This document shows positions 1 through 9,737 of a stretch of DNA of 42,085 nt, in pieces. Under the pieces are notes generated by a model, which ran no database searches, was not told the DNA's origin, and was given only the letters and a program-made list of their open reading frames with translations. Numbering within the stretch: the first letter of the stretch is position 1; every line of letters starts with the position of its first letter. Source of the stretch: Rhodovulum sp. Lineage in GTDB: Bacteria > Pseudomonadota > Alphaproteobacteria > Rhodobacterales > Rhodobacteraceae. Made by a program: the position numbers and the translations under genes. Where the stretch lies: positions 1-42,085 of the forward strand of contig PALT01000019.1 in the NCBI GenBank assembly GCA_002706605.1, read 5' to 3'.

Positions 1-371
1 CGGCGGCGGATGTGCCGCCCGACATGTTGTTCTTTTCCGGTGGGGGCGGCACCGTGCGCGGACAGCCCTATCAATCGCTGGGCGTCGATCTGCCCTCTGG
101 TGACACCGTCGGCGGGCGCAGCTTTGTCGGGCTGTCTGCCGAAATCCGCTATGACATCAGCAACAGCATCAGTGTGGTCGGCTTTGCCGATACCGGTTTT
201 GTCGGGGCCGATAGCATCCCGGGACAAAACGGCGAATGGCAATCCGGTGCGGGGTTGGGCGTGCGCTATAACACCGGCATTGGCCCCATCCGGTTTGACG
301 TCGCTGCACCCGTCGGTGGATCGACCGGTGACGGCGTGCAATTTTACATCGGGATCGGGCAGGCCTTTTGA
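1..371 (+). CDS. tamA: TamA (Omp85-family outer-membrane protein), C-terminal fragment
   Basis: This is the 3' end of a gene that begins before the window; the frame is open from base 3. The fragment contains the VRGQPYQSLG segment, which matches the VRG(F/Y) loop-6 motif of Omp85 barrels. After it come amphipathic beta-strands (for example GIGPIRFDVAAPV) and a terminal aromatic residue, as expected for an outer-membrane barrel. The stop codon overlaps the tamB start as TGATG, and this tamA-tamB pairing is the strongest reason to choose TamA over BamA. In known systems TamA is the outer-membrane half of the translocation and assembly module and cooperates with inner-membrane-anchored TamB. 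Only the last part of the barrel is visible, so the POTRA domains cannot be checked. Confidence 0.9.
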   Translation, partial: AADVPPDMLFFSGGGGTVRGQPYQSLGVDLPSGDTVGGRSFVGLSAEIRYDISNSISVVGFADTGFVGADSIPGQNGEWQSGAGLGVRYNTGIGPIRFDVAAPVGGSTGDGVQFYIGIGQAF

Positions 372-3300
372 TGCGTAAGTTTCGCCACACACTATTCGCC
401 CTGACCTGCGCGGCGCTGGTCCCTCTGTCCGCCACGGCCCAAGACACCGAGGTCGAGCGCGATCGCGGAGCCCTGCAGGCGTTTCTAGAGGACAAACTAT
501 CAACGGCGGGCCGCGACATCCGGATTGAGGGGTTTGAGGGCGCCCTGTCATCGAACGCAACGCTGGACAGCCTCACGATCGCGGACGCCAATGGGGTCTG
601 GATCACACTGAGCGACGTGTCGCTGGTCTGGTCGCGGACGGCCCTGTTGCGCGGACGGTTGGAAATCGAAACCCTGTCCGCAGGCGAAATCGCCATCCCG
701 CGCCGCCCGCTGCCGGCGCCTGCGGTCGAACTGGCCGACACACAGGCCACGCCTTTTGCCCTGCCTGAATTGCCCGTTGCGGTGAACATCGGCACGATTT
801 CGGTGGATCGCCTTGATCTGGGCGAGGGCGTTATCGGCCCCGCCGCCGTGTTTGATATGGATGGATCGCTGACGCTTGAGGATGGTCAAGGCACGGCGGA
901 CATCGATATTTCCCGCATCGACGGCACCAAGGGCGACCTGACCCTGTCCGCCGCCTATGCCAATGCGACCCGTGATTTGCGCATCGATCTGAACCTAGAT
1001 GAGGGCAGCGGAGGGTTGGTTAGCACGATTATCAACCTGCCCGGCGCGCCCTCGGTCAATCTGCGCATCACCGGCGATGCGCCCCTGTCCGATTTCACCG
1101 CGCAAATTGCCTTGGCCACGGATGACAAACCGCGCCTGACCGGTCAGGTCCGGTTGCGCGATGACATCGACACCACGGTCGAAATCACGGATCCCGACGC
1201 CCCCGCGCCCACCCGGCAACGGGTTGAGGCGTTTTTGGACGGTGACATTCGCGCCCTATTCACCCCCGATCTGCACCCGTTTTTCGGCGCGCAATCGGGT
1301 CTGGGGGTTCAGGCGATCCTTTATCCCGACGGGCGCAAGGACATCACCTATCTGGACCTGCAAACCGAGCAGATGTCGATCACGGGGTCCCTGTCCATCG
1401 GCGCGGCGGGCCTGCCAAGCGCGTTTGATCTGCGCGCGGACATCAACGCGGATGAGCCCGTGCGCCTCCCCGTTTCGGGCGACGAAACCTATATCGAACG
1501 GGCCCTGATCCTTGCGCAATTCGACGCGGAATTGGGGAACGAATGGACGCTGGACGGGTTTATCAGTGGCCTGTCCCGCGCGGGCCTAACCGTGGGCGAT
1601 GCCCAAATCACAGGTCAGGGTCATATCAATGCCGACGGCGCGCCCCTGTTTGACGGGGAATTTGACCTGATCGGGCAAGACATCGCGCATCGCGACACGG
1701 CCCTTGCGACGGCCATCGGCCCCACGGCGCGCGCCGCCCTAAGCGTCACATACGACCGCGATGCCCCCGTACGCCTGAACGATGTTCGCATCACAAGTGG
1801 TGACACGACCCTAGGCGGCGATATCACCATCGGGCGCGGGGATGAGGGCGTGCCGATCACGGCCCATCTGCGCCTAACCTCGACGGATATCAGCCGCTTT
1901 GCCGAACTGGCCGCGCGCCCCCTTGGCGGCGCAGTTGATCTGATCGTATCGGGCACCTACAGCCCGCTGTCCGGCGCATTCGACATATCGTCCCAAGCCC
2001 GCCTGACCGATCCGATCACGGGTGTCGCACAGGCCGACGCATTGTTGGCCGGTCAGACCAACCTGATCCTATCGGCGGCGCGCGACGCGAATGGCACGGT
2101 CCTGCGCCGCCTGTCGGTGCGCGGTGATCTGGTCACGCTAGAGGCACGCGGCGACATCGACGTCACCGACGCATCGCTGGATTTCGACGCGGCATTGCGC
2201 GATCTGACACCGCTGGACCTTGGGCTATCGGGCGGGGCCACGGCCACCGGCAACGCCACATGGCAACAGGGTTCCGCCATCACCCTAACCGCGTTGAACA
2301 TCGCCGCGGCAGGAACCGACATGACGTTCTCGGGCACGTTTGATCCCAACGATCCCGCCCTGCCGGTAACGGGTCAGGTCGATGCCACCTCGGGCGATCT
2401 GTCGGTGTTTTCGAAGCTGGCCGGTCGTCGCTTGGGCGGCTCGGTCGATCTAAGCGCGAAAGGGGCCGCAGCCCTTCGCGATCAAACCTATGATCTGGAC
2501 CTCAGCCTCAGCGGCACGAACCTGACGACCGGTGTGGCGCAGGCGGATGCGCTGTTGCGCGGTCAAAGCGAACTGCGCTTTGGCGGTAGCTATGGCGCGG
2601 ACGGGATCGATATTCGCCTGTTGGATGCCACGTCACCGCAGTTTACGGCCGCCATCACCCCAACGGGGGACGCCGGCGATCTGGCGATTGACGCCACGTT
2701 GAACAACCTCGGGGTCATCGTGCCGGACTTTCCGGGGGCGGCGCGGGTCAATGGCACCATCCGCCCCGTTGGTTCCGATTGGGCGATGGATGTCGATGCC
2801 ACCGGTCCTGGCGGGATCACGGCCCAAGTCGCGGGCACGGTGGCCGGAACGGGGCAAACCATGGACCTGCGGGTGTCGGGCAATGCGCCCCTTGCGCTGG
2901 CCAACGGATTTATCGCGCCGCGTGCCGTGTCGGGGTTTGCGCGGTTTGAGGCCTCAATCAACGGCGCGCCCGGATTGGACGCAGTGTCTGGACGTCTCAG
3001 CACCTCGGGCGCGCGCCTTGTTGCCCCCGCCTTGGGGGTCGAGGTGGACGGGATTGGCGCGACGGTGTCCCTAACGGGCGGGCGGGCCATGGTCGACGTC
3101 ACAGGCGCCTTTGCCGAGGGCGGCACGCTCGCCATCAACGGTATTGTCGGTTTGGGCGCGGGAAATCCGGCGGATATGTCGATTACCCTGTCCCGCGCGG
3201 TGCTTAGCGATCCGGACCTTTACCAAACGCGCCTCAACGCGGCCTTGGCTCTGACGGGACCTCTGTCTGGTGGCGGGCGGATCACGGGGACGGTGGACCT

Positions 3301-4153
3301 GTTGGAAACCGAATTGCGCATCCCCTCGGGGGGCGGAATTGTGGGCGGTATCCCCGACAACCTGCGCCATGTGGGTGAGAGCGCGGCCGCGCGTCGAACT
3401 CGCGATTGGGCGGGCCTGATCGACACGGGCGGCGCATCATCCGGGGCGGGGTCTGCTCTGGGTCTTGATGTCGTTGTGTCAGCACCAAACCAGATTTTCA
3501 TTCGTGGACGTGGGTTGGACGCAGAACTGGGCGGTCGCATTCGCGTGACCGGCACCACCGCCGACGTCATTCCGATCGGCCGGTTTGAACTGGTGCGCGG
3601 GCGTCTGGAAATTCTGGGGCAGCGTCTGGATCTGGATGAGGGTCTGATACGGCTACAGGGATCTCTGGACCCATACCTGCGGCTGGTCGCGACGACCTCT
3701 GCGGCGGATGACACCGTGATTTCCGTCGTGATTGAGGGCCCTGTCTCCGAACCCGAAGTGGTGTTCGAAAGCCAGCCAGAATTACCACAGGACGAGGTGC
3801 TTGCACGGCTGCTGTTTGAACGGGGAACACAGTCCCTGTCGCCGTTACAGGCCGTGCAATTGGCCAATGCGGTCGCGGTCCTCAGCGGGCGCAGCGACGG
3901 TGGCGTCATTTCCGCCCTGCGCCAGAACTTTGGCCTCGACGATCTGGATATCAGCACGGATGAGAGCGGAGGCGCGGCGGTGCGTGCGGGGAAATACATT
4001 TCGGAAAACGTCTACACCGACGTCACCGTGGATTCGCAGGGCCAAACCGAGATCAACCTGAACCTAGATGTGACGCCGAATTTCACCGTGCGCGGGTCTG
4101 TTGGCGATGATGGCAACACCGGTGTCGGCCTGTTCTTTGAAAAGAACTATTGA
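371..4153 (+). CDS. tamB: TamB, translocation and assembly module inner-membrane component
   Basis: A protein of 1260 aa with an N-terminal hydrophobic segment and an ATAQD cleavage-like site (residues 6-25). A very long run of beta-strand repeats follows, rich in Gly, Asp and Ala (repeated D-ITG/SGTF-type strands). The C-terminal part matches the TamB (DUF490) domain: an RGRLEILGQRLDLDEG segment, then repeated GPVSEPEV and LDVTPNFTVRGSVGDDGNTG-like strands and a final FFEKNY. The start was set at the ATG at 371, which overlaps the tamA stop; the TTG one codon earlier is less likely. TamB is known to bridge the periplasm as a lipid-transporting or assembly groove together with TamA. Its stop abuts the stop of the convergent downstream gene without a spacer. 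Confidence 0.93.
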   Translation: MRKFRHTLFALTCAALVPLSATAQDTEVERDRGALQAFLEDKLSTAGRDIRIEGFEGALSSNATLDSLTIADANGVWITLSDVSLVWSRTALLRGRLEIETLSAGEIAIPRRPLPAPAVELADTQATPFALPELPVAVNIGTISVDRLDLGEGVIGPAAVFDMDGSLTLEDGQGTADIDISRIDGTKGDLTLSAAYANATRDLRIDLNLDEGSGGLVSTIINLPGAPSVNLRITGDAPLSDFTAQIALATDDKPRLTGQVRLRDDIDTTVEITDPDAPAPTRQRVEAFLDGDIRALFTPDLHPFFGAQSGLGVQAILYPDGRKDITYLDLQTEQMSITGSLSIGAAGLPSAFDLRADINADEPVRLPVSGDETYIERALILAQFDAELGNEWTLDGFISGLSRAGLTVGDAQITGQGHINADGAPLFDGEFDLIGQDIAHRDTALATAIGPTARAALSVTYDRDAPVRLNDVRITSGDTTLGGDITIGRGDEGVPITAHLRLTSTDISRFAELAARPLGGAVDLIVSGTYSPLSGAFDISSQARLTDPITGVAQADALLAGQTNLILSAARDANGTVLRRLSVRGDLVTLEARGDIDVTDASLDFDAALRDLTPLDLGLSGGATATGNATWQQGSAITLTALNIAAAGTDMTFSGTFDPNDPALPVTGQVDATSGDLSVFSKLAGRRLGGSVDLSAKGAAALRDQTYDLDLSLSGTNLTTGVAQADALLRGQSELRFGGSYGADGIDIRLLDATSPQFTAAITPTGDAGDLAIDATLNNLGVIVPDFPGAARVNGTIRPVGSDWAMDVDATGPGGITAQVAGTVAGTGQTMDLRVSGNAPLALANGFIAPRAVSGFARFEASINGAPGLDAVSGRLSTSGARLVAPALGVEVDGIGATVSLTGGRAMVDVTGAFAEGGTLAINGIVGLGAGNPADMSITLSRAVLSDPDLYQTRLNAALALTGPLSGGGRITGTVDLLETELRIPSGGGIVGGIPDNLRHVGESAAARRTRDWAGLIDTGGASSGAGSALGLDVVVSAPNQIFIRGRGLDAELGGRIRVTGTTADVIPIGRFELVRGRLEILGQRLDLDEGLIRLQGSLDPYLRLVATTSAADDTVISVVIEGPVSEPEVVFESQPELPQDEVLARLLFERGTQSLSPLQAVQLANAVAVLSGRSDGGVISALRQNFGLDDLDISTDESGGAAVRAGKYISENVYTDVTVDSQGQTEINLNLDVTPNFTVRGSVGDDGNTGVGLFFEKNY

Positions 4154-5101
4154 TCAAACCAACCCGGCCAACCCGCCAAGGCAAAGGGTGACACGCCCCA
4201 TCAAACCCTGACGCCGGATCGATCCCGTGGCAAAATGAGTGGCGCGGGCAAGTGGGTTGGTTTCGCGAATGGCGCAAAACCGATCCAACTGCCGCCGCGC
4301 CGATGGGGTCAGCTTCCCCCGATTGGCCCGTAGTGCGCGCAGGTTAGCGTCGGTTTGGGTGCGAAAATCCCCCCGCACAAAGGCCCCCAAACGACGGATC
4401 GACGCCGCAAGCCCGCGATTGTGCCCGACCAGATTATCTGGATGCTGGCGATACAGGGTGGTCGGCACCGGGTCGTAAATAATATTTCCGCCGCATCCCG
4501 AAACGATCTGATACATCCACCAATCGTGCGACGCGAAATCCGGCGCTTGGGACGTGGCTCGGCGCAGCAGATCAAACCCCGCCCCATTCAGCGCCATCGT
4601 GTTCCCACCCGCAAAGGATTGGACCAAAGCATTCCCAAATCCAAGCGGCAACCTCGGCAGCCGCGAATGCCCAAGCGGGTTCAGGTTCTGATCTGTCACT
4701 GTTGTGCGAGCGCCATAAAGCGCGGGCTCGTCCCTCGCCAAAGCAGATGCCGCGCGCTCTATATGGGTTGGCAGCCAGACGTCATCTTGATCGCAAAACA
4801 GGACCACACCGTTATCCGTCGGGGCAGACGTGATCAGGTGGGCAAAGTTCGCAGCAAAGCCAAGTGTCGGCCCGTCGATCAGCGTAACCTCTTGTGGGAC
4901 CTGTTCCGCAAATGCTATGACGATGCGGCGCGTCTCGTCCGTCGATCCGTCATCAGATACAATCAGACGCCAATGCGGATCGGTTTGCGCGGACAGACTG
5001 CGCAGTTGCTCTGACAAAAACCGCGCGCCGTTGAAAGTCGCCAATAGGATGGTGTGCGGTTCAGGCCGCAGATGCGGTGATGTTCGCATAACGGTTGTCA
5101 T
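4154..5101 (-). CDS. Family 2 glycosyltransferase (rhamnosyltransferase-like)
   Basis: About 315 aa. It shows the GT-A signatures of family 2: ILLATFNGARFLSEQL at the N terminus, SDDGSTDET for nucleotide binding, and LFCDQDDVW as the DXD-type metal motif. This motif set is typical of rhamnosyl- and related transferases acting in O-antigen or capsule assembly; the donor sugar cannot be read from the sequence. I placed the start at the ATG at 5101, with another ATG at 5089. The longer upstream frame lies wholly within the sulfotransferase gene and lacks similarity to GT2. It is the last gene of a minus-strand operon with the sulfotransferase and the two-domain glycosyltransferase, overlapping the former by about 40 bases. 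It ends against tamB. Confidence 0.85.
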   Translation of the reverse strand: MTTVMRTSPHLRPEPHTILLATFNGARFLSEQLRSLSAQTDPHWRLIVSDDGSTDETRRIVIAFAEQVPQEVTLIDGPTLGFAANFAHLITSAPTDNGVVLFCDQDDVWLPTHIERAASALARDEPALYGARTTVTDQNLNPLGHSRLPRLPLGFGNALVQSFAGGNTMALNGAGFDLLRRATSQAPDFASHDWWMYQIVSGCGGNIIYDPVPTTLYRQHPDNLVGHNRGLAASIRRLGAFVRGDFRTQTDANLRALRANRGKLTPSARRQLDRFCAIRETNPLARATHFATGSIRRQGLMGRVTLCLGGLAGLV

Positions 5102-5891
5102 AGCCAAACTCGTGTTCAAGCAGTGTGTTTTGATGATCAAACAGCGCCTCAATCCATTCTCGGCGTTCGGTTGTCCGCCCAGGATCGTCTTGACCCGCAT
5201 CCCGCAGGCCCGCGTTGATCATCGCCTGTATCTGGGCCTCAGGCGCACCTCGGTTAATCGCGGCAACGATCCGGTCGCAGTCCACCATGCGCAGCGACGG
5301 GTTGGAGGCCTGCCTTGGAACCGACCAATTTAGCGCAGGTTGCCCCAACAGGTCTTCTAATACGGACCGAATATCGCGGAAATGCGCGACGCGCACCGAA
5401 TGTTCACCAAAGGATTTTCGCCAAGCACGTAGGAACCCCGCGACCGGAATTGCGCGGCTACGGTCTACGGCGACTTGGGCAAAACTGCGCCCCTCAAACG
5501 CACTCTGGGCGGCACAATAGGATCGATAGTTTTGTTTGATGAACTGCGAATAGTCCCCGAAAATAAACTCCGAAAACGGGCGCAGAAACACCAGGATTTC
5601 GACCGTGATCTGCCCCGAGGTTTGCAAATCGACCAGATTGGTTGCGTGCGCGGCCTGTGCGAACAGGTCTTCGTGTGACAGCAAGATCGTTTTCTGTTGG
5701 TATTCCTTCAGGATGCGCTGCATCTCTGGGCCCGACAGCGCCGCCAAACCATTCCCCGGATGCGCGCCAGACGGCGTCGGGTAGGCAATGTCGTGATCGC
5801 CAAGCATGGATTGGTTTTGCAAAAAAGCCCGTTGCAGGAATGTCGAACCGCATTTCGGCGCCCCGATGTGTAGGATAAGCCGTCTGGTCAT
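5061..5891 (-). CDS. PAPS-dependent sulfotransferase-like protein
   Basis: A protein of 276 aa that opens with LILHIGAPKCGSTFLQRAF. This is the 5'-phosphosulfate-binding loop (GAPKCGST, residues 10-17) used by sulfotransferases that take sulfate from PAPS. A downstream FLRPFSEFIFGDYSQF segment fits the 3'-phosphate-binding region of the same fold. The ATG overlaps the stop of the upstream glycosyltransferase as ATGA, so the two are translationally coupled. Placed between two glycosyltransferases, it most likely sulfates a sugar of the exported polysaccharide, which is common in marine bacteria; this substrate is inferred from context only. No signal peptide is visible, so action in the cytoplasm is expected. 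Confidence 0.8.
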   Translation of the reverse strand: MTRRLILHIGAPKCGSTFLQRAFLQNQSMLGDHDIAYPTPSGAHPGNGLAALSGPEMQRILKEYQQKTILLSHEDLFAQAAHATNLVDLQTSGQITVEILVFLRPFSEFIFGDYSQFIKQNYRSYCAAQSAFEGRSFAQVAVDRSRAIPVAGFLRAWRKSFGEHSVRVAHFRDIRSVLEDLLGQPALNWSVPRQASNPSLRMVDCDRIVAAINRGAPEAQIQAMINAGLRDAGQDDPGRTTERREWIEALFDHQNTLLEHEFGYDNRYANITASAA

Positions 5892-8119
5892 GCTGCGATC
5901 TCCGTAGAACGTTTGCCGAGACCAAGGGCTTGGACCATGTCCGCAACCACATCTGATAGGTCATCACCCATGGGAGAAAGATCGAGCGACCGGTCAGTTA
6001 GACGTGGCGATGGTGCGTCCCATGCGGACCTAATTCCCATCGCAATCTGATCGGGAAGCAAGCCTGTGCTCCAGATATGCGGACCGAGTGAGGAAAGGTC
6101 CTTTTGCGTAAACGCGTTGGTCACTGTTTTCACGCCGGCCGCCGCCATTTCAATGGGTAGGTGGCTGGGGTGTGGCGAATACATTAGGGCAAGACCGACG
6201 TCGCTCTCACACAGAAAACGAGGGTAGTCCTGTAGAGGCAGTTTGCCGAGGCTGTGCAAGCGGACACCGTTCGGCAAGGAGATGTCACTGTGCTTCATCC
6301 CAGCGCTGACGACTTTGATGTCTTTGGGGCCCAAACCGGCTGTCGCGATGAATTTTGCGATGCTCTCTACCGCAAGGGGAAACATGTTCCGACTGACCTC
6401 TGGGCGGCCATAAAGGGCCAATTGACGCGGGGATCCTGTCGCAACGCGCGCCAAACCGGCATAGCGGGGAACATGTATTGCCGGGCGCAGCGTCATCGCA
6501 CTATCGTCCGCGAACCCGTACCCCATGCCCGCAAAGTATCGACGCAGGTAAGACGTGTTAAAGATCGGGGTAAAGTTCAGGTCATAGCTTGCCGTGGCCA
6601 TGCCGTGCTCTTGGCCCCACGCATAAAACCCGGGTTCGAAATCCTGAATGAGGTAGGCGAATGTGTCATGCATGTAGCCCGCCACACATAGGTCCCGCGC
6701 ACAACAGGCCGTCCACCACGCAGTCGCCACAAACCGGTCGCCGCGATGTGCGGGGAGGTCCGCAGGTTGAGATCCATCTACAATTGACAAAAGTTGTGGC
6801 GGCAGGTCGGGGGCGCGATCCAATAGAAAGGCGCGGCTGTGCTGGGCGTTCGCGACGGGCAAGTCCGTTGCGATAAAGCGCACAGGCACGCCGTGGCGCG
6901 TGGCCTCTAGTCCCATATCAACGGCGGTCAGGATGCCCGCGAACATTTCGTTCGGATTGAGGCTGGGCAAAAGGATGTTCAGGCTTGGGCACGGGGCGCT
7001 AAACACGGGGCGCAGGTCGGTGTGACATCGCGGATCAAGGTAGCTGGTCCAATCACGCGGGGTTTCGATTTGCGTCGGTTTCATGGCCACGGGGCGGGGT
7101 GGAACACCGGGAGCCAGATCATAGAGGCGGTTATCAAATTGCCCGAGCGCCTGATCGTAGCCAACATTGGCGGCGCGTTTCGCCGCCCAAACCGTGCGCC
7201 CAAGGGCAACGACCGCATAGCTTAGGCTGACCGCGGCCTGTGACACCCGCCCGCGCAGGACCATACGCGCCGCATCTGCGACAAATGCCAAACCTGTACT
7301 GCGTGGGGCGAGATAGGGCTTGAGCGGCTCCAGCTTTGGTAGCGCCGTCTCGACATTGCCAAACCGCAGCACCAGTTGCCGCGCCAGATAAGAGGCCAGC
7401 GCATAGCGTCCCGCCCACGTGCGCAGACGGAATTTGGTCCTGCCCGCCGCACGGTGCCCCGCGCCCACCGCGTTGTTGCCGTGCTGGCGATAATCGACCA
7501 GCGGGCGGCGGATCAGGCGCACGTCGCCAAGAACCCGCGCCACCAAGGCCAACCACAGGTCGTGATAGAAATGAACGCCGTTCTGGGGTGGAAACGGCAA
7601 GGCATTCTCGACCACCTCGCGGGTCATGGTAACGGTCATCCCTGTGACCGAATTGCGGACCAGCAGGTTGCGCAGGCGCGAATCCCTGTCGCGACGTTCA
7701 AACCCGAATACCGACTTGTGTAGGGGGTGGCCCATCGCGTCGACCATGCGTGCGTCGCTGTGGACCAACGCGGCGCCGTCCTGCAAACCCTTAATCCCCG
7801 TCTGCAACCTATCCGCGCACCAAATGTCATCCTGATCCGCTAGGGCAAAGTGACGTGCCTCGGGGAACAATTCCAATGCGCGCTTTAAACCGAATTCAAA
7901 GGCACGCACGGCGTCCAGCCGGTCCTCACCCACAACTATGTGAAAATTCAGACCATTTTCGCCCGCAAGGTCATCAATCAGGTCGCTTGAAGATCGGTCC
8001 GCATCCGCGAAAACAACCGCGAAATCATCATGCGTTTGCGCCGCGATGCTAGAGATCTGTTCGGCAAGGTAACTGGCCTCTGGGCGGAAGACCGCCATGA
8101 CGATAACTGTTTGTGGCAT
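5888..8119 (-). CDS. Two-domain glycosyltransferase: GT2 N-terminal, WsaF-like C-terminal
   Basis: A 743-aa fusion. Residues 1-290 are a family 2 transferase (VIVMAVFRPEASYLAEQI, FADADRSSSD, then FALADQDDIW as the metal motif). Residues from about 370 onward resemble the WsaF rhamnosyltransferase group. Visible cues are CPSLNILLPSLNP, the segment YLIQDFEPGFYAWGQEH and FNTSYLRRYF, followed by a GT-B nucleotide-binding half with LALMYSPHPSHLPIEMAAAGVKTVTN. WsaF-type enzymes extend rhamnan or rhamnose-containing chains; the linkage here is unknown. It is the first gene of the minus-strand trio and is divergent from the metalloprotease gene across about 156 bases. Two active sites in one chain suggest it adds two sugars in succession to a surface polysaccharide. 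Confidence 0.83.
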   Translation of the reverse strand: MPQTVIVMAVFRPEASYLAEQISSIAAQTHDDFAVVFADADRSSSDLIDDLAGENGLNFHIVVGEDRLDAVRAFEFGLKRALELFPEARHFALADQDDIWCADRLQTGIKGLQDGAALVHSDARMVDAMGHPLHKSVFGFERRDRDSRLRNLLVRNSVTGMTVTMTREVVENALPFPPQNGVHFYHDLWLALVARVLGDVRLIRRPLVDYRQHGNNAVGAGHRAAGRTKFRLRTWAGRYALASYLARQLVLRFGNVETALPKLEPLKPYLAPRSTGLAFVADAARMVLRGRVSQAAVSLSYAVVALGRTVWAAKRAANVGYDQALGQFDNRLYDLAPGVPPRPVAMKPTQIETPRDWTSYLDPRCHTDLRPVFSAPCPSLNILLPSLNPNEMFAGILTAVDMGLEATRHGVPVRFIATDLPVANAQHSRAFLLDRAPDLPPQLLSIVDGSQPADLPAHRGDRFVATAWWTACCARDLCVAGYMHDTFAYLIQDFEPGFYAWGQEHGMATASYDLNFTPIFNTSYLRRYFAGMGYGFADDSAMTLRPAIHVPRYAGLARVATGSPRQLALYGRPEVSRNMFPLAVESIAKFIATAGLGPKDIKVVSAGMKHSDISLPNGVRLHSLGKLPLQDYPRFLCESDVGLALMYSPHPSHLPIEMAAAGVKTVTNAFTQKDLSSLGPHIWSTGLLPDQIAMGIRSAWDAPSPRLTDRSLDLSPMGDDLSDVVADMVQALGLGKRSTEIAA

Positions 8120-8275
8120 CGGGAAAAATGTCCTTTCGGCCCATACGAAGTGTCAGGGAGCACCCCCATAAGGTGAGACGCTAAGGACAAATTGTTGACA
8201 AACAGTTGTTGTAGTAACATCGATACAGCAGCAAAAACGAGTTCAATCACTTTCGTGTCAATTATTGGTGGTCCT

Positions 8276-9730
8276 ATGTATCGAAACGCACCCGTTCAGA
8301 AAATTAACGCCGACTATGCGGTTGGCAGCACTGCCGCGGCCAAGCCGACCTATACCCCGGACGAGATCGCCAATTATTTGACGAGCGTGTTCTGGAGCGA
8401 GCGCTCCTTCGACGTCAGCACCGGCGGCACGATCACCTATGTGTTCAACGACATTAGTGAAGAGGCCGAGATGCTGGCCCGTTACGCGATGGACGCATGG
8501 TCGGACGTCATGGGCATTGAGTTCGTCGAAGTCGAAGCCTTCCCCGCCGACCTGATCTTCCGTGACAGCGATCCGTCGGGCGCCTATTCGACCTCGAACA
8601 CGGCGGGCGGCGTGATCAACTATTCGATCGTGAACATCCCCCAAAACTGGATCGATACATACGGCACCACTCTGGACAGCTATTCGTTCCAAACCTTTAT
8701 CCACGAAATCGGGCACGCCATCGGTCTGGGTCACGCGGGGGATTACAACGGCTCTGCGGGCTGGCTGACCGACGCGGAATACACCAATGACAGCTGGCAG
8801 ATGACGGTGATGTCGTACTTTAGCCAGACCGACAACCCGACGGTCGACGCCAGCTTTGCCTACATCATTACTCCGATGTTGGCAGATATCATCGCGATGC
8901 AGTACCTGTATGGCGACTCGAGCACCGTGAACACCGGCGACACGACATACGGCGCGAATTCGAACCTCGACGGCTACATGGGTGACCTGTTCGGCATCAT
9001 GTTCGACGGTGAAAGCAATCCCGCGATCTATTCCGGCGGTCCGGTGGCGTTCACCATCAACGATGACGGCGGGATCGACACGTTCGACTTCTCGACGGTC
9101 AGCGACGACCAGAACCTCGATCTGAACGAGGACGCGATTTCCGATGTGGCTGGCCTGACCGGCAACCTGATCATCGGGCGCGGCACCGTGATCGAAAACG
9201 GTATGACCGGCGCGGGCGATGACCGTCTGACCGGCAACGATGTCGATAACGTCCTGAGCAGCGGCGCGGGCGAAGATACCGTTCTGGGCAACGGCGGCAA
9301 CGACGACATGTCGGGCGGTGATGACCGTGATATCATGGCGGGCGGTACCGGCGGTGACGTGGTAAGCGGCGATGACGGAAACGACTTCCTGTTTGGTGGC
9401 AGTGGTGCCGACGACATGCAGGGCGGTACCGGCAACGACTTTGTCTTTGGTGGTGCAGGTGAAGACACCCTGACCGGCGGCAACGGCAACGACAAACTGT
9501 TCGGCGGTGATGATGCCGACGTGTTCGTGTTTGATCTGGCCGATGGTGATGACATCATCCGCGACTTTGACGACGGGGTCGACATCATCGAGATCAGTGG
9601 CGCCGACTTCAATGACCTCAGCATCTCGGACGTCACCGGCGGTGCGCTTGTGACCTTCGGCACCACCTCGGTGACCGTTTCCGGTCTGGTGGCCTCTGAT
9701 CTGACAGAAGACGATTTTTCGTTCGTCTAA
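8276..9730 (+). CDS. Serralysin-type (M10) zinc metalloprotease with RTX repeats, type I secreted
   Basis: A protein of 484 aa from the ATG at 8276; the frame is open from 8192, but the extra N terminus does not look like a serralysin. The zinc motif HEIGHAIGLGH lies at residues 143-153 (H143, E144, H147, H153), and the Met-turn follows as VMSYFS near residue 179. Glycine- and aspartate-rich RTX nonapeptides (GGNGNDKLFGGDDAD type) fill about residues 310-420, and the C terminus DDFSFV fits a type I secretion signal. Serralysins are calcium-dependent extracellular proteases. No HlyB/HlyD/TolC exporter genes lie in the window. A TTGACA box at about 8192 could be the -35 of its promoter, but no convincing -10 is placed. 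Confidence 0.9.
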   Translation: MYRNAPVQKINADYAVGSTAAAKPTYTPDEIANYLTSVFWSERSFDVSTGGTITYVFNDISEEAEMLARYAMDAWSDVMGIEFVEVEAFPADLIFRDSDPSGAYSTSNTAGGVINYSIVNIPQNWIDTYGTTLDSYSFQTFIHEIGHAIGLGHAGDYNGSAGWLTDAEYTNDSWQMTVMSYFSQTDNPTVDASFAYIITPMLADIIAMQYLYGDSSTVNTGDTTYGANSNLDGYMGDLFGIMFDGESNPAIYSGGPVAFTINDDGGIDTFDFSTVSDDQNLDLNEDAISDVAGLTGNLIIGRGTVIENGMTGAGDDRLTGNDVDNVLSSGAGEDTVLGNGGNDDMSGGDDRDIMAGGTGGDVVSGDDGNDFLFGGSGADDMQGGTGNDFVFGGAGEDTLTGGNGNDKLFGGDDADVFVFDLADGDDIIRDFDDGVDIIEISGADFNDLSISDVTGGALVTFGTTSVTVSGLVASDLTEDDFSFV

Positions 9731-9737
9731 TCGGACC

